Assembly: GCA_003155795.1 (NCBI GenBank)
Contig: PMEM01000019.1
Coordinates: 184,013 to 226,276, forward strand
Direction of reading: 5' to 3'
DNA: 42,264 nucleotides
From: Gemmatimonadota bacterium
GTDB taxonomy: Bacteria; Gemmatimonadota; Gemmatimonadetes; Gemmatimonadales; Gemmatimonadaceae
Shown here: piece after piece, positions 23,040 through 31,800 of the stretch
How the letters are laid out: every line of letters begins with the position of its first letter
How positions within the stretch are numbered: position 1 is the stretch's first letter
Position numbers and translations under genes: made by a program
The notes under the pieces: model-generated
The model's database searches: none
What the model was told of the DNA's origin: nothing
Seen by the model: only the letters and a program-made list of their open reading frames with translations

Positions 23040-23687
23040 ATGACTGGCTCACCCCTTCCGCCCCCGACAAGCATCTCAGCACCCGCCCCAGGCGCCAGCG
23101 TGCCAGTCAAGGCTCGTGAGCGCGTCGTCGAACTTCTGCAGGTGCGGTTCGCGAACGGCGATCTGGACATGGACGAGTTCGAGCGTCGTGTCGCTGCGTG
23201 CTATCAGGCAAAGACGCCGCAGGAGCTGGATTCTCTCATCGGCGATCTGGTCCAGTCGCATTCAGAATTGGCGGTCCCCGAATACGGGCGGATCGCCGCG
23301 ATCCTGAGCAACAACGAACAGAACGGCGTGATGCCGGTGCCGCGACAGCTCAAAATCGTGAGCGTCCTCGGTAATGTCGAGCTGGATATCAGCGCGGCGA
23401 CGTTCTCACCCGGTCTCACCGAAATCGAAATCTCCGCGGTCTTCGGGAATGTCGAACTGACTGTCCCGCTCGGCGTTCGCGTCGAAAGTGGTGGCAACAC
23501 TTTTCTGGGAAATTTCGATTGCAAGGTTCCCCACATTTCTGGATACGCCGTTCCGGACGAGCAGGTAATCCGGATCACTGGTCGCTCGGTCTTTGCATCT
23601 GTGGAGATCAGGGCGGCGCCCGCGCGACTCGCAAGCACTGCCGTGCTACCGTCTCGTACAGATGACGCGCCACGAAGGCTCACCTAG
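23040..23687 (+). CDS. DUF1707 / LiaF-like C-terminal protein
   Basis: 215 residues. The N-terminal block (about 22-75: VKARERVVELLQVRFANGDLDMDEFERRVAACYQAKTPQELDSLIGDL) is a DUF1707/SHOCT-type helical domain. A beta-rich block (RQLKIVSVLGNVELDISAATFSPGLTEIEISAVFGNVELTVPLGVRVES) is the LiaF C-terminal (cell-wall-active antibiotic response) repeat. ATG at 23040; earlier in-frame codons run through the palindrome. Envelope stress sensing is the family idea; no membrane helix is present here, unlike LiaF. Confidence 0.8.
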   Translation: MTGSPLPPPTSISAPAPGASVPVKARERVVELLQVRFANGDLDMDEFERRVAACYQAKTPQELDSLIGDLVQSHSELAVPEYGRIAAILSNNEQNGVMPVPRQLKIVSVLGNVELDISAATFSPGLTEIEISAVFGNVELTVPLGVRVESGGNTFLGNFDCKVPHISGYAVPDEQVIRITGRSVFASVEIRAAPARLASTAVLPSRTDDAPRRLT

Positions 23688-23724
23688 AGAATTCGGGCGT
23701 CGCTCACAATCAGAGGGTATCCAG

Positions 23725-24315
23725 ATGCGCCAAAAACAACTGCTCTTTACGGGAGTGTGCCTGCTTCTGCTGGCCACTGGCTGCACGCGACCTGCATCAT
23801 CGGGCGCCGCATCCAGCGATACCACATCGCCACCAATGACGGTCGCTGACAGCGCGACGGTCAGAACTGGATTGACGGTGACTGCTACAGGCTATGGTTC
23901 ACTCCGCGTCGGGATGACGGTACGCGACGCAGCGACTGCGCTCGGATCGCCGGTGCCATCGATGGTCGGACTGGACACGGCTTGCGCGTACGTGAAGTTC
24001 GACAACCAGCCCGCTGGCATGCGCATCATGGTTGTCCGGGGTAATGTTGCACGACTCGAGATCGATTCTGCTTCGATCGCGACTGGTCTTGGGGCGCGAG
24101 TCGGAGATCCTGAATCGCGTGTGAAGGATCTGTACGGTTCGCGAGTCGTGGTACAACCACACAAGTACGATCCGAGCGGCCATTATCTGATCGTGAATCC
24201 CATTCCTCCGACCGACACTGGATTCGCACTTGTGTTCGAGACGGACAGCGGGCGCGTCACGAAGTACCGTGCTGGGCGAACGCCCGAGGTCGAATGGGTC
24301 GAGGGATGTTCATAA
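23725..24315 (+). CDS. Putative lipoprotein, unknown
   Basis: 196 residues. Lipobox LLATGC (Cys at about residue 20), then SSGAASSDTTSPP linker and a globular beta-rich part: GLTVTATGYGSLRVGMTVRDAATALGSPVPSM, AGMRIMVVRGNVARLEIDS, and VGDPESRVKDLYGSRVVVQPHKYDPSGHYLIV. The 'G.G.LRVGMTVRDAATALG' block resembles the SmpA/BamE-like or DUF-type outer-membrane lipoprotein repeats. ATG 23725 has AGAGGG eight bases upstream. Its end overlaps the next gene's start by about 20 bases. Confidence 0.7.
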   Translation: MRQKQLLFTGVCLLLLATGCTRPASSGAASSDTTSPPMTVADSATVRTGLTVTATGYGSLRVGMTVRDAATALGSPVPSMVGLDTACAYVKFDNQPAGMRIMVVRGNVARLEIDSASIATGLGARVGDPESRVKDLYGSRVVVQPHKYDPSGHYLIVNPIPPTDTGFALVFETDSGRVTKYRAGRTPEVEWVEGCS

Positions 24316-26453
24316 AGGATATTGTTCGGCGACTCGCAACGGCCGCAGTCATTGCGACGTTCGCCTCGGTCGGCCTGACCGCGCAGGGCAGGCAACTCGT
24401 AATCAGCGTTAACAGAAACGAGTCAATCGGTTCTTTTGACCCGCTGCACGCTCTGGGGTCCACGATCGACGGACATGCGGCCGGATCGACAAGCAGGATT
24501 CTCACGCACGCCAACGTTGCGGCAATGAAGTCGGCGAACTTCCACCGGATCTCCTACCGTCTGCGGACGGAGCTGGGGATGGAAGCATGGCACTGGAATC
24601 CACGTGGTCGGTGGAGTGATGAGGCCCATCAACGGGGTTACTGGACATCGGAATCCACGTCGCCAATGCCAATTCGTGTTTCGTACGGATACAAATTGCC
24701 GAGACGCGGGAACACCATCGATCAGGGTAACGGCGACGGATATTCGCGGCTCACCGACGGCGACACAGTGTCGTACTGGAAGAGCAATCCGTATCTCGAC
24801 GCCCGATTCACGCACGACAGCGCGACAAGCCACCCACAGTGGGTGGTTGTAGATATGGATAGTATTGTCGGTGTAAACGCCATCGACATAAGGTGGGGAG
24901 CGCCTTTCGCGACGCAGTATCACGTACAGTACTGGCCCGCGAATGAGGACGAACAACCGAAGGGCCCCGACGATGATCAGACAGGAGCCGGATGGGTGAA
25001 CTTCGCTTCCGGCGTCGTCAATTCCAGTGCGGCGGCAGGCGGCGGCAATGCGATGCTTCAACTCGCTGCAACGCCGATTCGCGCCCGCTGGATCCGGATC
25101 CTGCTACTCAGCAGTTCTCACAGCGCGATTCGCGGCGCACGTGATCCGCGCGATTCACTCGGATTCGCAATTCGTGAGTTGTCGATTGGCCAAATGATCA
25201 ACGGATCGTTCCACGACATCTCCCGGCACTCTCCGCGCGGCGATCGGCAGACACGAACATACGCCTCGAGCACAGATCCGTGGCATCGCGCGGCAGATCG
25301 CGATGACGACACCGAACAGCCTGGTATCGACGCGATGTTTGCGAGTGGTATCACGCGCGGCTTGCCGATGCTGACGCCTGTCGGAGTGTTGTACGACACG
25401 CCTGGGAACGCCGCGGCTCTGCTGCGCTACATTCGACACCACAAGTATGCGGTTCCAGGAGTCGAGTTGGGTGAGGAGCCCGATGGCCAGTTCGTCTCGC
25501 CAGCTGACTTCGCTGCACTCTACGTACAGGTGGCCGATTCGCTGCGTTCTGTCGATCCGACGATTACGCTTGGCGGACCATCACTACAGGATGGTCAAAC
25601 CAAGATGATGATGTCGTGGAAGGAGAACAGCACGGACGAACGATCGTGGTTCGGTCATTTTCTCGATGCGCTGACTGCGCTCGGGCACTCTCGCGACCTG
25701 GCGTTCGTTTCGTTTGAATTCTATCCGTTCGACAGGGCTTGCACACCTACGGCTCCGCAACTCGCAAAGGTCGCTCCGCAGATCGACGATATTGTTGCGC
25801 AGTTCAGGAGCGACGGAGTCCCAGCGAGTGTACCGCTCCTGATGACTGAATATGGCTACTCCGCATTTTCAAATGAATCGGAAATGAATCGCGCGGGAGC
25901 AATCCTGAATACACTGGCTGTTGCTGAATTTCTTGCGCGTGGCGGCGCAGAGACGTTCTTCTACGGAACGGAGCCAAGCGCCCTCGACCGCAACTCGAAA
26001 TGTGAAAGCTGGGGCGATAACACTCTGTTCGTCGCCGACGATGACCGTCACATCATCGCGCCAAACTCAACGTATCAGGCTGCTCGGATGTTAACGACTC
26101 TGTGGGCGGATTCGAGCGGTGGCACGCACTCGATTCTGACTACAATCGTTAAAAGCGCATCGGAGAGCAGCGTGCCAGTGAATGCGTACGCGGTTCATCG
26201 ACCAGACAATCGCATCGCCGTTCTCATTGTGAACCGCGATCCGACGCAGGAGTGGACGGTGGATCTACACGGGCTCAGTACTCCGACTGCTGCACTTGAC
26301 GTGTGGCGATTGTCGAGCGCGGAGTACGAGTGGCATCCGAATGGCGACCATGGATTCGCCAAACCGAACAGCGGTGCCCGGAAGTCGACTCTTCCTCCGA
26401 ATATGCCGCTCGTGTTAAGGCCCTATTCTATTGTAGTGGTGCGAGAGCACTAG
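24294..26453 (+). CDS. Secreted glycoside-hydrolase-like protein with inserted discoidin domain
   Basis: 719 residues. Signal peptide (about 5-31), then the start of a (beta/alpha)8 barrel (SIGSFDPLHALGSTIDGHAAG, HRISYRLRTELGMEAWHWNP). Residues 145-300 are an F5/8 type C (discoidin-like) insert with TDGDTVSYWKSNPYL, HPQWVVVDM and ARWIRILLLSSS. The barrel resumes with GVELGEEPDG, where the usual Asn-Glu-Pro of clan GH-A reads Glu-Glu-Pro (E394-E395), and LLMTEYGYS, where E519 is the likely nucleophile. The tail (530-719) is a beta domain. ATG 24294 has GAGGTC upstream and overlaps the preceding lipoprotein by 22 bases. Likely a polysaccharide-acting enzyme; family number not assigned. Confidence 0.78.
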   Translation: MGRGMFIKDIVRRLATAAVIATFASVGLTAQGRQLVISVNRNESIGSFDPLHALGSTIDGHAAGSTSRILTHANVAAMKSANFHRISYRLRTELGMEAWHWNPRGRWSDEAHQRGYWTSESTSPMPIRVSYGYKLPRRGNTIDQGNGDGYSRLTDGDTVSYWKSNPYLDARFTHDSATSHPQWVVVDMDSIVGVNAIDIRWGAPFATQYHVQYWPANEDEQPKGPDDDQTGAGWVNFASGVVNSSAAAGGGNAMLQLAATPIRARWIRILLLSSSHSAIRGARDPRDSLGFAIRELSIGQMINGSFHDISRHSPRGDRQTRTYASSTDPWHRAADRDDDTEQPGIDAMFASGITRGLPMLTPVGVLYDTPGNAAALLRYIRHHKYAVPGVELGEEPDGQFVSPADFAALYVQVADSLRSVDPTITLGGPSLQDGQTKMMMSWKENSTDERSWFGHFLDALTALGHSRDLAFVSFEFYPFDRACTPTAPQLAKVAPQIDDIVAQFRSDGVPASVPLLMTEYGYSAFSNESEMNRAGAILNTLAVAEFLARGGAETFFYGTEPSALDRNSKCESWGDNTLFVADDDRHIIAPNSTYQAARMLTTLWADSSGGTHSILTTIVKSASESSVPVNAYAVHRPDNRIAVLIVNRDPTQEWTVDLHGLSTPTAALDVWRLSSAEYEWHPNGDHGFAKPNSGARKSTLPPNMPLVLRPYSIVVVREH

Positions 26454-26459
26454 AAAGCC

Positions 26460-26479
26460 GTCGCAAAACGATCTGCGAC
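26460..26479. terminator. Weak hairpin between convergent stops
   Basis: A 6-bp stem GTCGCA/TGCGAC (26460-26465, 26474-26479) with an 8-base loop in the 25-base gap between the glycoside-hydrolase-like gene and the desaturase gene. No long T tract on either strand. It may serve as a poor bidirectional terminator. Confidence 0.35.
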
Positions 26480-27447
26480 TACTCCATCTCGAATTCACGG
26501 TCGAATGCAACGTCAAATGCGAAAGTCTTGGCGCGACTGCGCGTCTCCATGGCATCGGCGATACGCTCGAGACGTGCGGGAATCGACATGATCCTTTCCT
26601 GAGCCTTCCTACCCATCTCGTTCAACCCTTCTACTGCATCGATCGCCCAGTAGCGGATCTGCTCCTCAACGATCTTGAGATAATCGCGAGGGCTGTAGAT
26701 TCCGGCGCGCCGGATGACGTCCGCCATCTCCCGGAAATGCGGCATGTTGACACCGGGCATATCGATCGACGGCATGATTGCGGCTGCGGACTCAAGAGCC
26801 CGGTTCGGATCGCGCGCCAGCACTTCGCTGAATACGTTGCGGTAGAACACGTAGTGACGAGCCTCTTCCTTCGCGACGTTCGCGAGGACACTGCCAATCA
26901 GGTGCTCATGAGTACCGGCCAATTTTCCGGTGTTGGCATGGCTCACCTGCGTCGCGCGTTCCTGCAAGGTGGTGTACACGAAGACGCGATAAGGATCCTT
27001 GTCCCAGGACGGTTCGAAGCCGGCCTTGAGATACTCGTACTGCATCTTCTCGACTACCGGGTTGTTCAGCACAAGGCTGTCGCGCGAATAATCGTGGAGT
27101 ACGGCACCGTGACGATCTTCCTCGGCGGTCCACATGTTGGTCCATTTCGACCAGAACGTGTCGCCGCCGAGATACGTAGCCAGCAATCTGTGGAAATGTG
27201 GAAGCCCTTCTTCCGTGAGGAGATTCAGCGCCAGCGCGACGCGCGCAGGGGTTTCGATCCCCTCGGCGCGGCGCCGAAGGTCCTTGATGTGCTTATCCGC
27301 GTCAGTATCCGGTGGCGCGTCGAGCAATTCGCTTGGGAACCAGAGTATCCGCTTGGCTTCGTGCGAAATCATCAGATCGCGGACTACATCCTCGAGATCG
27401 GCCAGAACTTCGACTTTCGCCAGCGTTTCCGCCTCGGGCGTGTTCAT
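26479..27447 (-). CDS. Acyl-ACP desaturase (ferritin-like diiron)
   Basis: 322 residues. Diiron ligands: NMWTAEEDRHGAVLHDY (Glu and ExxH) and VAKEEARHYVFYRNVFSEV (Glu, ExxH), in the two-helix-pair pattern of the FA_desaturase_2 / stearoyl-ACP desaturase family. It makes a double bond in ACP-bound acyl chains using ferredoxin and O2. ATG 27447 is preceded by GGTGAG; upstream codons from 27537 would overlap the helicase gene region and carry no motif. The gap of 161 bases to the divergent helicase is the likely control region. Confidence 0.9.
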   Translation of the reverse strand: MNTPEAETLAKVEVLADLEDVVRDLMISHEAKRILWFPSELLDAPPDTDADKHIKDLRRRAEGIETPARVALALNLLTEEGLPHFHRLLATYLGGDTFWSKWTNMWTAEEDRHGAVLHDYSRDSLVLNNPVVEKMQYEYLKAGFEPSWDKDPYRVFVYTTLQERATQVSHANTGKLAGTHEHLIGSVLANVAKEEARHYVFYRNVFSEVLARDPNRALESAAAIMPSIDMPGVNMPHFREMADVIRRAGIYSPRDYLKIVEEQIRYWAIDAVEGLNEMGRKAQERIMSIPARLERIADAMETRSRAKTFAFDVAFDREFEME

Positions 27448-27608
27448 TGGCTCACCGTAGTCATGCCTCAAGTTACCCCAAAGGGCTTCTGATGCCAATT
27501 TGCCAGTTTGGCGGTGCCAGAGACCGCCATCAGACACGCCCGCAGGCCTTTTAGCACCGTTTTCCGTGATCCGCTAACTTTCAGGATTGCCTCAAAAACG
27601 GACTCCGC

Positions 27609-28997
27609 GTGTCATTTAGCAGTTTCAAGCTTGATCCAAACCTACTGAAGGGGCTCAAGGAACTGGGCTTTGTTCGCCCGACCCCTATCCAGCTCGACTC
27701 GATACCGCCCGCAATGGAAGGACGTGATGTCCTTGCCTGTGCGGCCACCGGTAGCGGCAAGACAGCGGCTTTTCTGCTGCCAATCCTTCACAAGCTCATT
27801 TCGAGGCCTCGCGGGACGACTCGCGCCCTCATCGTAACGCCGACGCGCGAGCTCGCGGCTCAGATCGCGGAGCACCTGAATGAGATCGCTGTGCACACGC
27901 CGATAACGAGCGCCGCGATCTTTGGTGGGGTCGGCATGTCGCCGCAGGAGCATGCATTCCGGATCGGCGTGGACGTTCTGGTCGCGACGCCGGGCCGCCT
28001 GCTCGACCATCTGCGCCACCCGTACGCCAAGCTCGACAAGCTGGAATTCCTCGTGCTCGACGAGGCAGACCGAATGCTTGACATGGGATTCCTGCCGGAA
28101 ATAAGAAAGTTGCTGCGGTTCCTTCCGGCGAAACGGCAGACGCTGTTTTTCAGCGCGACGATGCCGGGGCCGATCGCGACGTTGACGCGTGAAATGCTCA
28201 CGAATCCGGCGACGATTCGCGTCGAGCGCAACTCCGCTCCACCAACGGCGATCACTCAGGCGGTGTACCCTGTATCCCAGGAACTGAAAGCTGCTCTGTT
28301 TCTGAATCTGCTCAATCACGGTGACATGAATCAGGCGCTGGTATTCACGCGTACCAAGCACCGAGCCAACCGCCTCGCGGATTATCTCGTCCGGAATGGC
28401 GTCAAGGCTGACCGCATTCATGGCAACAGATCGCAAACGCAGCGCACGGCCGCGCTGGCTGGTTTCAAGTCCGGCTCGTTCAAGGTTCTCGTAGCGACCG
28501 ACATCGCTGCTCGCGGCATAGACGTGGAAGAACTCGGCCATGTCGTGAATTTTGACGTTCCGCTCGTGCCGGAGGATTACATCCACCGGGTGGGGCGAAC
28601 GGGACGTGCAGATGCAACCGGGGACGCTTTCACTTTCGTTGCACCTGACGAGGAAGGCGATCTTCGCAACATTGAGAAGGCAGTTGGTAAGCGCCTGCCC
28701 CGCGTGACCGTGCCGGATTTCGATTACAATGCGCGGCCGGAGCAGAAGCTGGAGGTGCCGCGTGGTGAGCGAATTGCAGCGATCCGTGCGAAGAAGGCGG
28801 AAGATCGGGCACGTGCGACGGCCAAGGCGGATCGTCGGGGCAATCAGGGAGCAACCGCCGGTTCGGCACGTTCTGCCAGGCCGGCGCGGCCGACGCGGCC
28901 GGCGCGGCCGAGCCGACCGGGCGTGCCCGGGACTAACCAGCCGAAGGCCGGTGGCCAACCCAAACGGCCCGGTGGGAACAGGGGGCGCGCTCGATAA
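27609..28997 (+). CDS. rhlE: DEAD-box RNA helicase RhlE
   Basis: 462 residues. Q motif RPTPIQ, Walker A AATGSGKT, Ia PTRELAAQ, DEAD (VLDEADRML), SAT (FFSATM), ATDIAARGID and HRVGRTGR are all in order over the first 370 residues. The C-terminal 80 residues are a basic, Arg/Ala/Pro-rich tail with RPARPTRPARPSRPG, probably for RNA binding. GTG at 27609 (MSFSSF) starts the family-like Phe-Gln motif. Ribosome assembly or mRNA remodelling role by family. Confidence 0.96.
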   Translation: MSFSSFKLDPNLLKGLKELGFVRPTPIQLDSIPPAMEGRDVLACAATGSGKTAAFLLPILHKLISRPRGTTRALIVTPTRELAAQIAEHLNEIAVHTPITSAAIFGGVGMSPQEHAFRIGVDVLVATPGRLLDHLRHPYAKLDKLEFLVLDEADRMLDMGFLPEIRKLLRFLPAKRQTLFFSATMPGPIATLTREMLTNPATIRVERNSAPPTAITQAVYPVSQELKAALFLNLLNHGDMNQALVFTRTKHRANRLADYLVRNGVKADRIHGNRSQTQRTAALAGFKSGSFKVLVATDIAARGIDVEELGHVVNFDVPLVPEDYIHRVGRTGRADATGDAFTFVAPDEEGDLRNIEKAVGKRLPRVTVPDFDYNARPEQKLEVPRGERIAAIRAKKAEDRARATAKADRRGNQGATAGSARSARPARPTRPARPSRPGVPGTNQPKAGGQPKRPGGNRGRAR

Positions 28998-28999
28998 TT

Positions 29000-29017
29000 C
29001 CTGCGGCGGCCCGCAGG
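29000..29017 (+). terminator. Hairpin just after rhlE
   Basis: CCTGCGG/CCGCAGG stem of 7 bp (29000-29006 and 29011-29017) with a 4-base loop, starting 3 bases after the helicase stop. No T tract follows, so termination is uncertain. Confidence 0.4.
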
Positions 29018-29052
29018 ATTGACTGAATCGAAAAATCTGGAGACCTGCCTTG

Positions 29053-29313
29053 ATGAGAGTTCAGCAAACAACGACCGCGGCAATAATCCTTGGCCTCGGA
29101 ATCGCGATCGGCGGGTTAATGATCGGTCGCGGATTTGAACTCGGCCGGTCAGCCGACCGCGACTCCAAGAGCTCCATCGGCGGGATCATGACCGCCAGCC
29201 AGGGAGTTTTCGAGATTCTGCCGCGAGATCAGGCTCAGGGTATCACTCAGGAAAGTCAGGTGGATAAGACCGTACGCGTGGTCTCCACCGTGAACTATTA
29301 CCTGAAGGACTAG
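29053..29313 (+). CDS. Small membrane-anchored protein with a SIMPL-like anchor
   Basis: 86 residues from ATG 29053 (a TTG immediately precedes). Hydrophobic N-terminus IILGLGIAIGGLMIGRGFELGRSADR, very similar to the anchor of SIMPL-domain proteins, but the VTVKGL beta-sandwich that normally follows is absent; instead there is SSIGGIMTASQGVFEILPRDQAQGITQESQVDKTVRVVSTVNYYLKD. The single membrane helix is plain; the rest is probably periplasmic. Function unknown. Seven bases separate it from the next small gene. Confidence 0.55.
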   Translation: MRVQQTTTAAIILGLGIAIGGLMIGRGFELGRSADRDSKSSIGGIMTASQGVFEILPRDQAQGITQESQVDKTVRVVSTVNYYLKD

Positions 29314-29319
29314 CCAGGC

Positions 29320-29592
29320 ATGTCCCGGGCATTCGTAAATGAGGATGCAGGCGGTTCTGTTCCGCGAAGAGATTACGCACTGCCGCCAAGAGACGATCCA
29401 GGCTTTGATGCCGCGGCAGCAGCGGCCCTGCTGGAAGCGGCGCGAGCCGGCGAAACGGCGAGCGCTGAAGTAGCCACTGGATATTATTGGGGCGAGCGTA
29501 AATTGGATGAGCACGTTCGACGATTGCGTGATACCGCGATCGCAGCAAATGATGACCGTTTGGTCCAGCTTGCCGATCGCTTTCTGCGGTAG
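29320..29592 (+). CDS. Small acidic/helical protein, unknown
   Basis: 90 residues: MSRAFVNEDAGGSVPRRDYALPPRDDPGFDAAAAAALLEAARAGETASAEVATGYYWGERKLDEHVRRLRDTAIAANDDRLVQLADRFLR. A disordered start, then two amphipathic helices around ATGYYWG. It is soluble and looks like conserved hypotheticals of this lineage that I cannot name. Same direction and near-contiguous with the genes on both sides. Confidence 0.6.
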   Translation: MSRAFVNEDAGGSVPRRDYALPPRDDPGFDAAAAAALLEAARAGETASAEVATGYYWGERKLDEHVRRLRDTAIAANDDRLVQLADRFLR

Positions 29593-29615
29593 CAACTCTC
29601 ACCGGATATTCTGTC

Positions 29616-30146
29616 ATGTCTTCAAGTGCAGCATTGCGCGTTGAAACCGCCGAGTACGCACCGTACTACGGCACGTACATCGGACCAATTGCGGATCAGG
29701 ACATTACTGCGCTGCTCGCCTCTCAGGCACACGCGCTGGATTCGCTTCGCGCACTTGATGACGCAGCGGCGCTGCATCGTTACGCATCGGATAAGTGGAG
29801 CGTGAAGGAAGTGGTCGGCCACATCACGGACGGTGAGAGAGTGTTCGCGTATCGCATGCTGCGAATCGCGCGCGCGGACGCCACCCCGCTCGCTGGCTTT
29901 GATCAGGAGCCGTATGTCAAGGCCGCACATTTCGACAGCATCCCGATTTCGAAACTTGTCGATTCATTCCGTGCGACACGTGCCTCGACGCTTGCACTGA
30001 TGGCCGAGCTGAATGACGATGCGTGGCCGCGAATGGGAGTCGCGAGCGGAGTTCCGGTCAGCGCCAGAGCGCTTGCCTTCATCATTGCGGGACATGCGAC
30101 ACATCACATCAAAATCCTCCGCGACAAGTACCGAGTCAGCATCTAA
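29616..30146 (+). CDS. DinB superfamily protein
   Basis: 176 residues. The three metal-ligand His of DinB four-helix bundles are visible: H69 (VVGHITDGERVFAYR) and H160/H164 (GHATHHIKIL). DinB-type proteins are putative metal-dependent thiol transferases of the bacillithiol/mycothiol kind. ATG 29616 follows the previous stop by 23 bases. A second DinB lies two genes on. Confidence 0.9.
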   Translation: MSSSAALRVETAEYAPYYGTYIGPIADQDITALLASQAHALDSLRALDDAAALHRYASDKWSVKEVVGHITDGERVFAYRMLRIARADATPLAGFDQEPYVKAAHFDSIPISKLVDSFRATRASTLALMAELNDDAWPRMGVASGVPVSARALAFIIAGHATHHIKILRDKYRVSI

Positions 30147-30208
30147 CGAGAGAGAGCCTGCGTCAACGGTGCTTTCGATTTCGCAACTGACATACCCAAC
30201 GTAAACCG

Positions 30209-30838
30209 ATGACTCTTCCCGCAGTTCTGGATTTTGTGGGCGTGGCAGTCTTTGCGGTAAGCGGCGCGCTCGCCGCTGGACGCAAGCACCTGGATCTGCT
30301 TGGGGTGATCGTACTTGCTCTGGCAACGGCGATCGGTGGCGGAACGATTCGCGATGTCCTGCTCGCGCGCCAGCCAATCTTCTGGCTCGCAAATGGCTGG
30401 TACATCCTGGTAATTGCCGCAGCTGCGCTGCTGACTGTCGCCTATACTCGCTGGCGTCGTCCGCCGCACTCGGCGCTTCTGGTGGCTGATGCGTTGGGCC
30501 TCGCGCTGTTCAGCATTACCGGCGCGCAGATCGCAGAGCATTCCGGGCTGCCTGCTGTGAGTGGAATCGTGCTCGGCACCATTACCGGCTCTGCCGGCGG
30601 ATTGGTTCGCGACGTGTTGAGCGCCGAAATTCCGCTGGTGCTACGACCAGGAAGCCTTTACGCCACAGCTGCTATCGCTGGTACGGCGACATACTTCGCG
30701 CTGGGGAGACTTGGTGCGGCGCGCCCCATTCCATCGCTGATCGGAATGCTGGTAATTGTCGGGTTACGTCTAGCGGCGATCCTCTGGGGGCTGCAGCTTC
30801 CAGTATTCAAACTCGATTCGCCGGCTGGTAAGGGATAG
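30209..30838 (+). CDS. Trimeric intracellular cation (TRIC) channel, YadS/UPF0126 type
   Basis: 209 residues, about seven membrane helices. Two repeats of the GGG(T/L)(I/V)RDV motif: AIGGGTIRDVLLARQPIFWL and GSAGGLVRDVLSAEIPLVL, the hallmark of bacterial TRIC-family (UPF0126) potassium-permeable channels. The length fits the family. Sits between two DinB genes; no tight coupling. Confidence 0.95.
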   Translation: MTLPAVLDFVGVAVFAVSGALAAGRKHLDLLGVIVLALATAIGGGTIRDVLLARQPIFWLANGWYILVIAAAALLTVAYTRWRRPPHSALLVADALGLALFSITGAQIAEHSGLPAVSGIVLGTITGSAGGLVRDVLSAEIPLVLRPGSLYATAAIAGTATYFALGRLGAARPIPSLIGMLVIVGLRLAAILWGLQLPVFKLDSPAGKG

Positions 30839-30870
30839 CCCGCCACGAACGAACTTATCCGGGGGAGCCG

Positions 30871-31380
30871 ATGTCCATATCTGCAACCGTACTGCCAGAG
30901 TTCGACCGGGAGATGGCTACCACCCGCACCATGCTGGAGCGCGTTCCTGATGATCGTGCAGAGTGGACGCCGCACGTGAAGTCATGGAACATGGGGCAAC
31001 TGGCGTCGCACATCGGAAATCTTCCGCGCCTCGGCCTCATCACGATGGAAGCGGATGAACTCGACGTGAGCCCGCCCAGTGGGAGCAACGGCGCCAGCAC
31101 TCCGGTGTTTGAGACAACGGAGAACCTCATTCGCACGTTTGATGAAAACGTTCAGCGCGCACGGGCCGCAATTGAGGCCGCGTCCGACTCCGACATGATG
31201 GAGCCATGGTCGTTGCGGCGCGCTGGAAAGACCATCTGGACCCTTCCACGCGCCGCTGTTCTCAGATCCTTCATTTTGAGTCATATGATCCATCATCGTG
31301 GCCAGCTGAGCGTGTATTTGCGACTTAATGACGTACCATTGCCACCCGTTTACGGCCCGTCGGCCGATACTAAAGTTTGA
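30871..31380 (+). CDS. DinB superfamily protein, second copy
   Basis: 169 residues. DinB ligand pattern H47 (ASHIGN) and H138/H142 (LSHMIHHRGQLSVYLR). ATG at 30871 has GGGGGAG four bases upstream. Not closely similar to the DinB at 29616, so not a recent duplicate. The short loop (SPPSGSNGAST) is typical of the DinB class with an open metal site. Confidence 0.9.
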   Translation: MSISATVLPEFDREMATTRTMLERVPDDRAEWTPHVKSWNMGQLASHIGNLPRLGLITMEADELDVSPPSGSNGASTPVFETTENLIRTFDENVQRARAAIEAASDSDMMEPWSLRRAGKTIWTLPRAAVLRSFILSHMIHHRGQLSVYLRLNDVPLPPVYGPSADTKV

Positions 31381-31476
31381 AGTTGCGACCCGCGTGACGT
31401 GGAGCGGTTCCCCACCGTCTATTGCCGGGCCGGCTCAGGGCCCTTGGGGAGGACGGACCTTTGCATGGAGCGAGCT

Positions 31477-31647
31477 ATGCGCGCAAACCAGATTGACAAT
31501 CGCGGGCGGTGGATCATCATCGGAGGCATGATGGGCGCGACCATTGGGGCTGGAGGACATCAGCTGCCGATTGGCGTCGCGGTCGGTGTCGCGTTCGGAA
31601 TGATCATCGGACACTACATGAACAAGCTCACGCTGCGCCGACGCTAA
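31477..31647 (+). CDS. Very small membrane protein with glycine-zipper-like helices
   Basis: 56 residues from ATG 31477 (GGAG seven bases upstream): MRANQIDNRG, then WIIIGGMMGATIGAGG and IGVAVGVAFGMIIGHY, two Gly-rich membrane helices, ending in KLTLRRR. Small and not recognised, but the ribosome site, hydrophobic pattern and dedicated terminator (31691-31721) support it. May be a membrane-stress or transporter-modulating peptide. Confidence 0.65.
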   Translation: MRANQIDNRGRWIIIGGMMGATIGAGGHQLPIGVAVGVAFGMIIGHYMNKLTLRRR

Positions 31648-31690
31648 CGCACAGGATATTCGACGCAAGCACGCAGCATCCATGCGTGAG

Positions 31691-31728
31691 GACGCGCATC
31701 CGGCAAAGCCGGATGCGCGTCTGCTTTT
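31691..31728 (+). terminator. Strong hairpin terminator
   Basis: A perfect 14-bp stem GACGCGCATCCGGC/GCCGGATGCGCGTC (31691-31704, 31708-31721) with an AAA loop, then TGCTTTTGC. It lies 44 bases after the small membrane protein's stop. A short T run makes it an adequate factor-independent terminator. The rest of 31648-31800 has no gene. Confidence 0.85.
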
Positions 31729-31800
31729 GCGGCCTGCGACAGCCCTGACTCGAGCACTCAGGGTGGACAGCCACGCCGCAGGCGACGAAGTTTAGGGAAG

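Noticed and set aside
27642..28958. Open minus-strand frame opposite the RhlE helicase
   Set aside because: Shadow of the DEAD-box gene; Arg-rich and without motifs.
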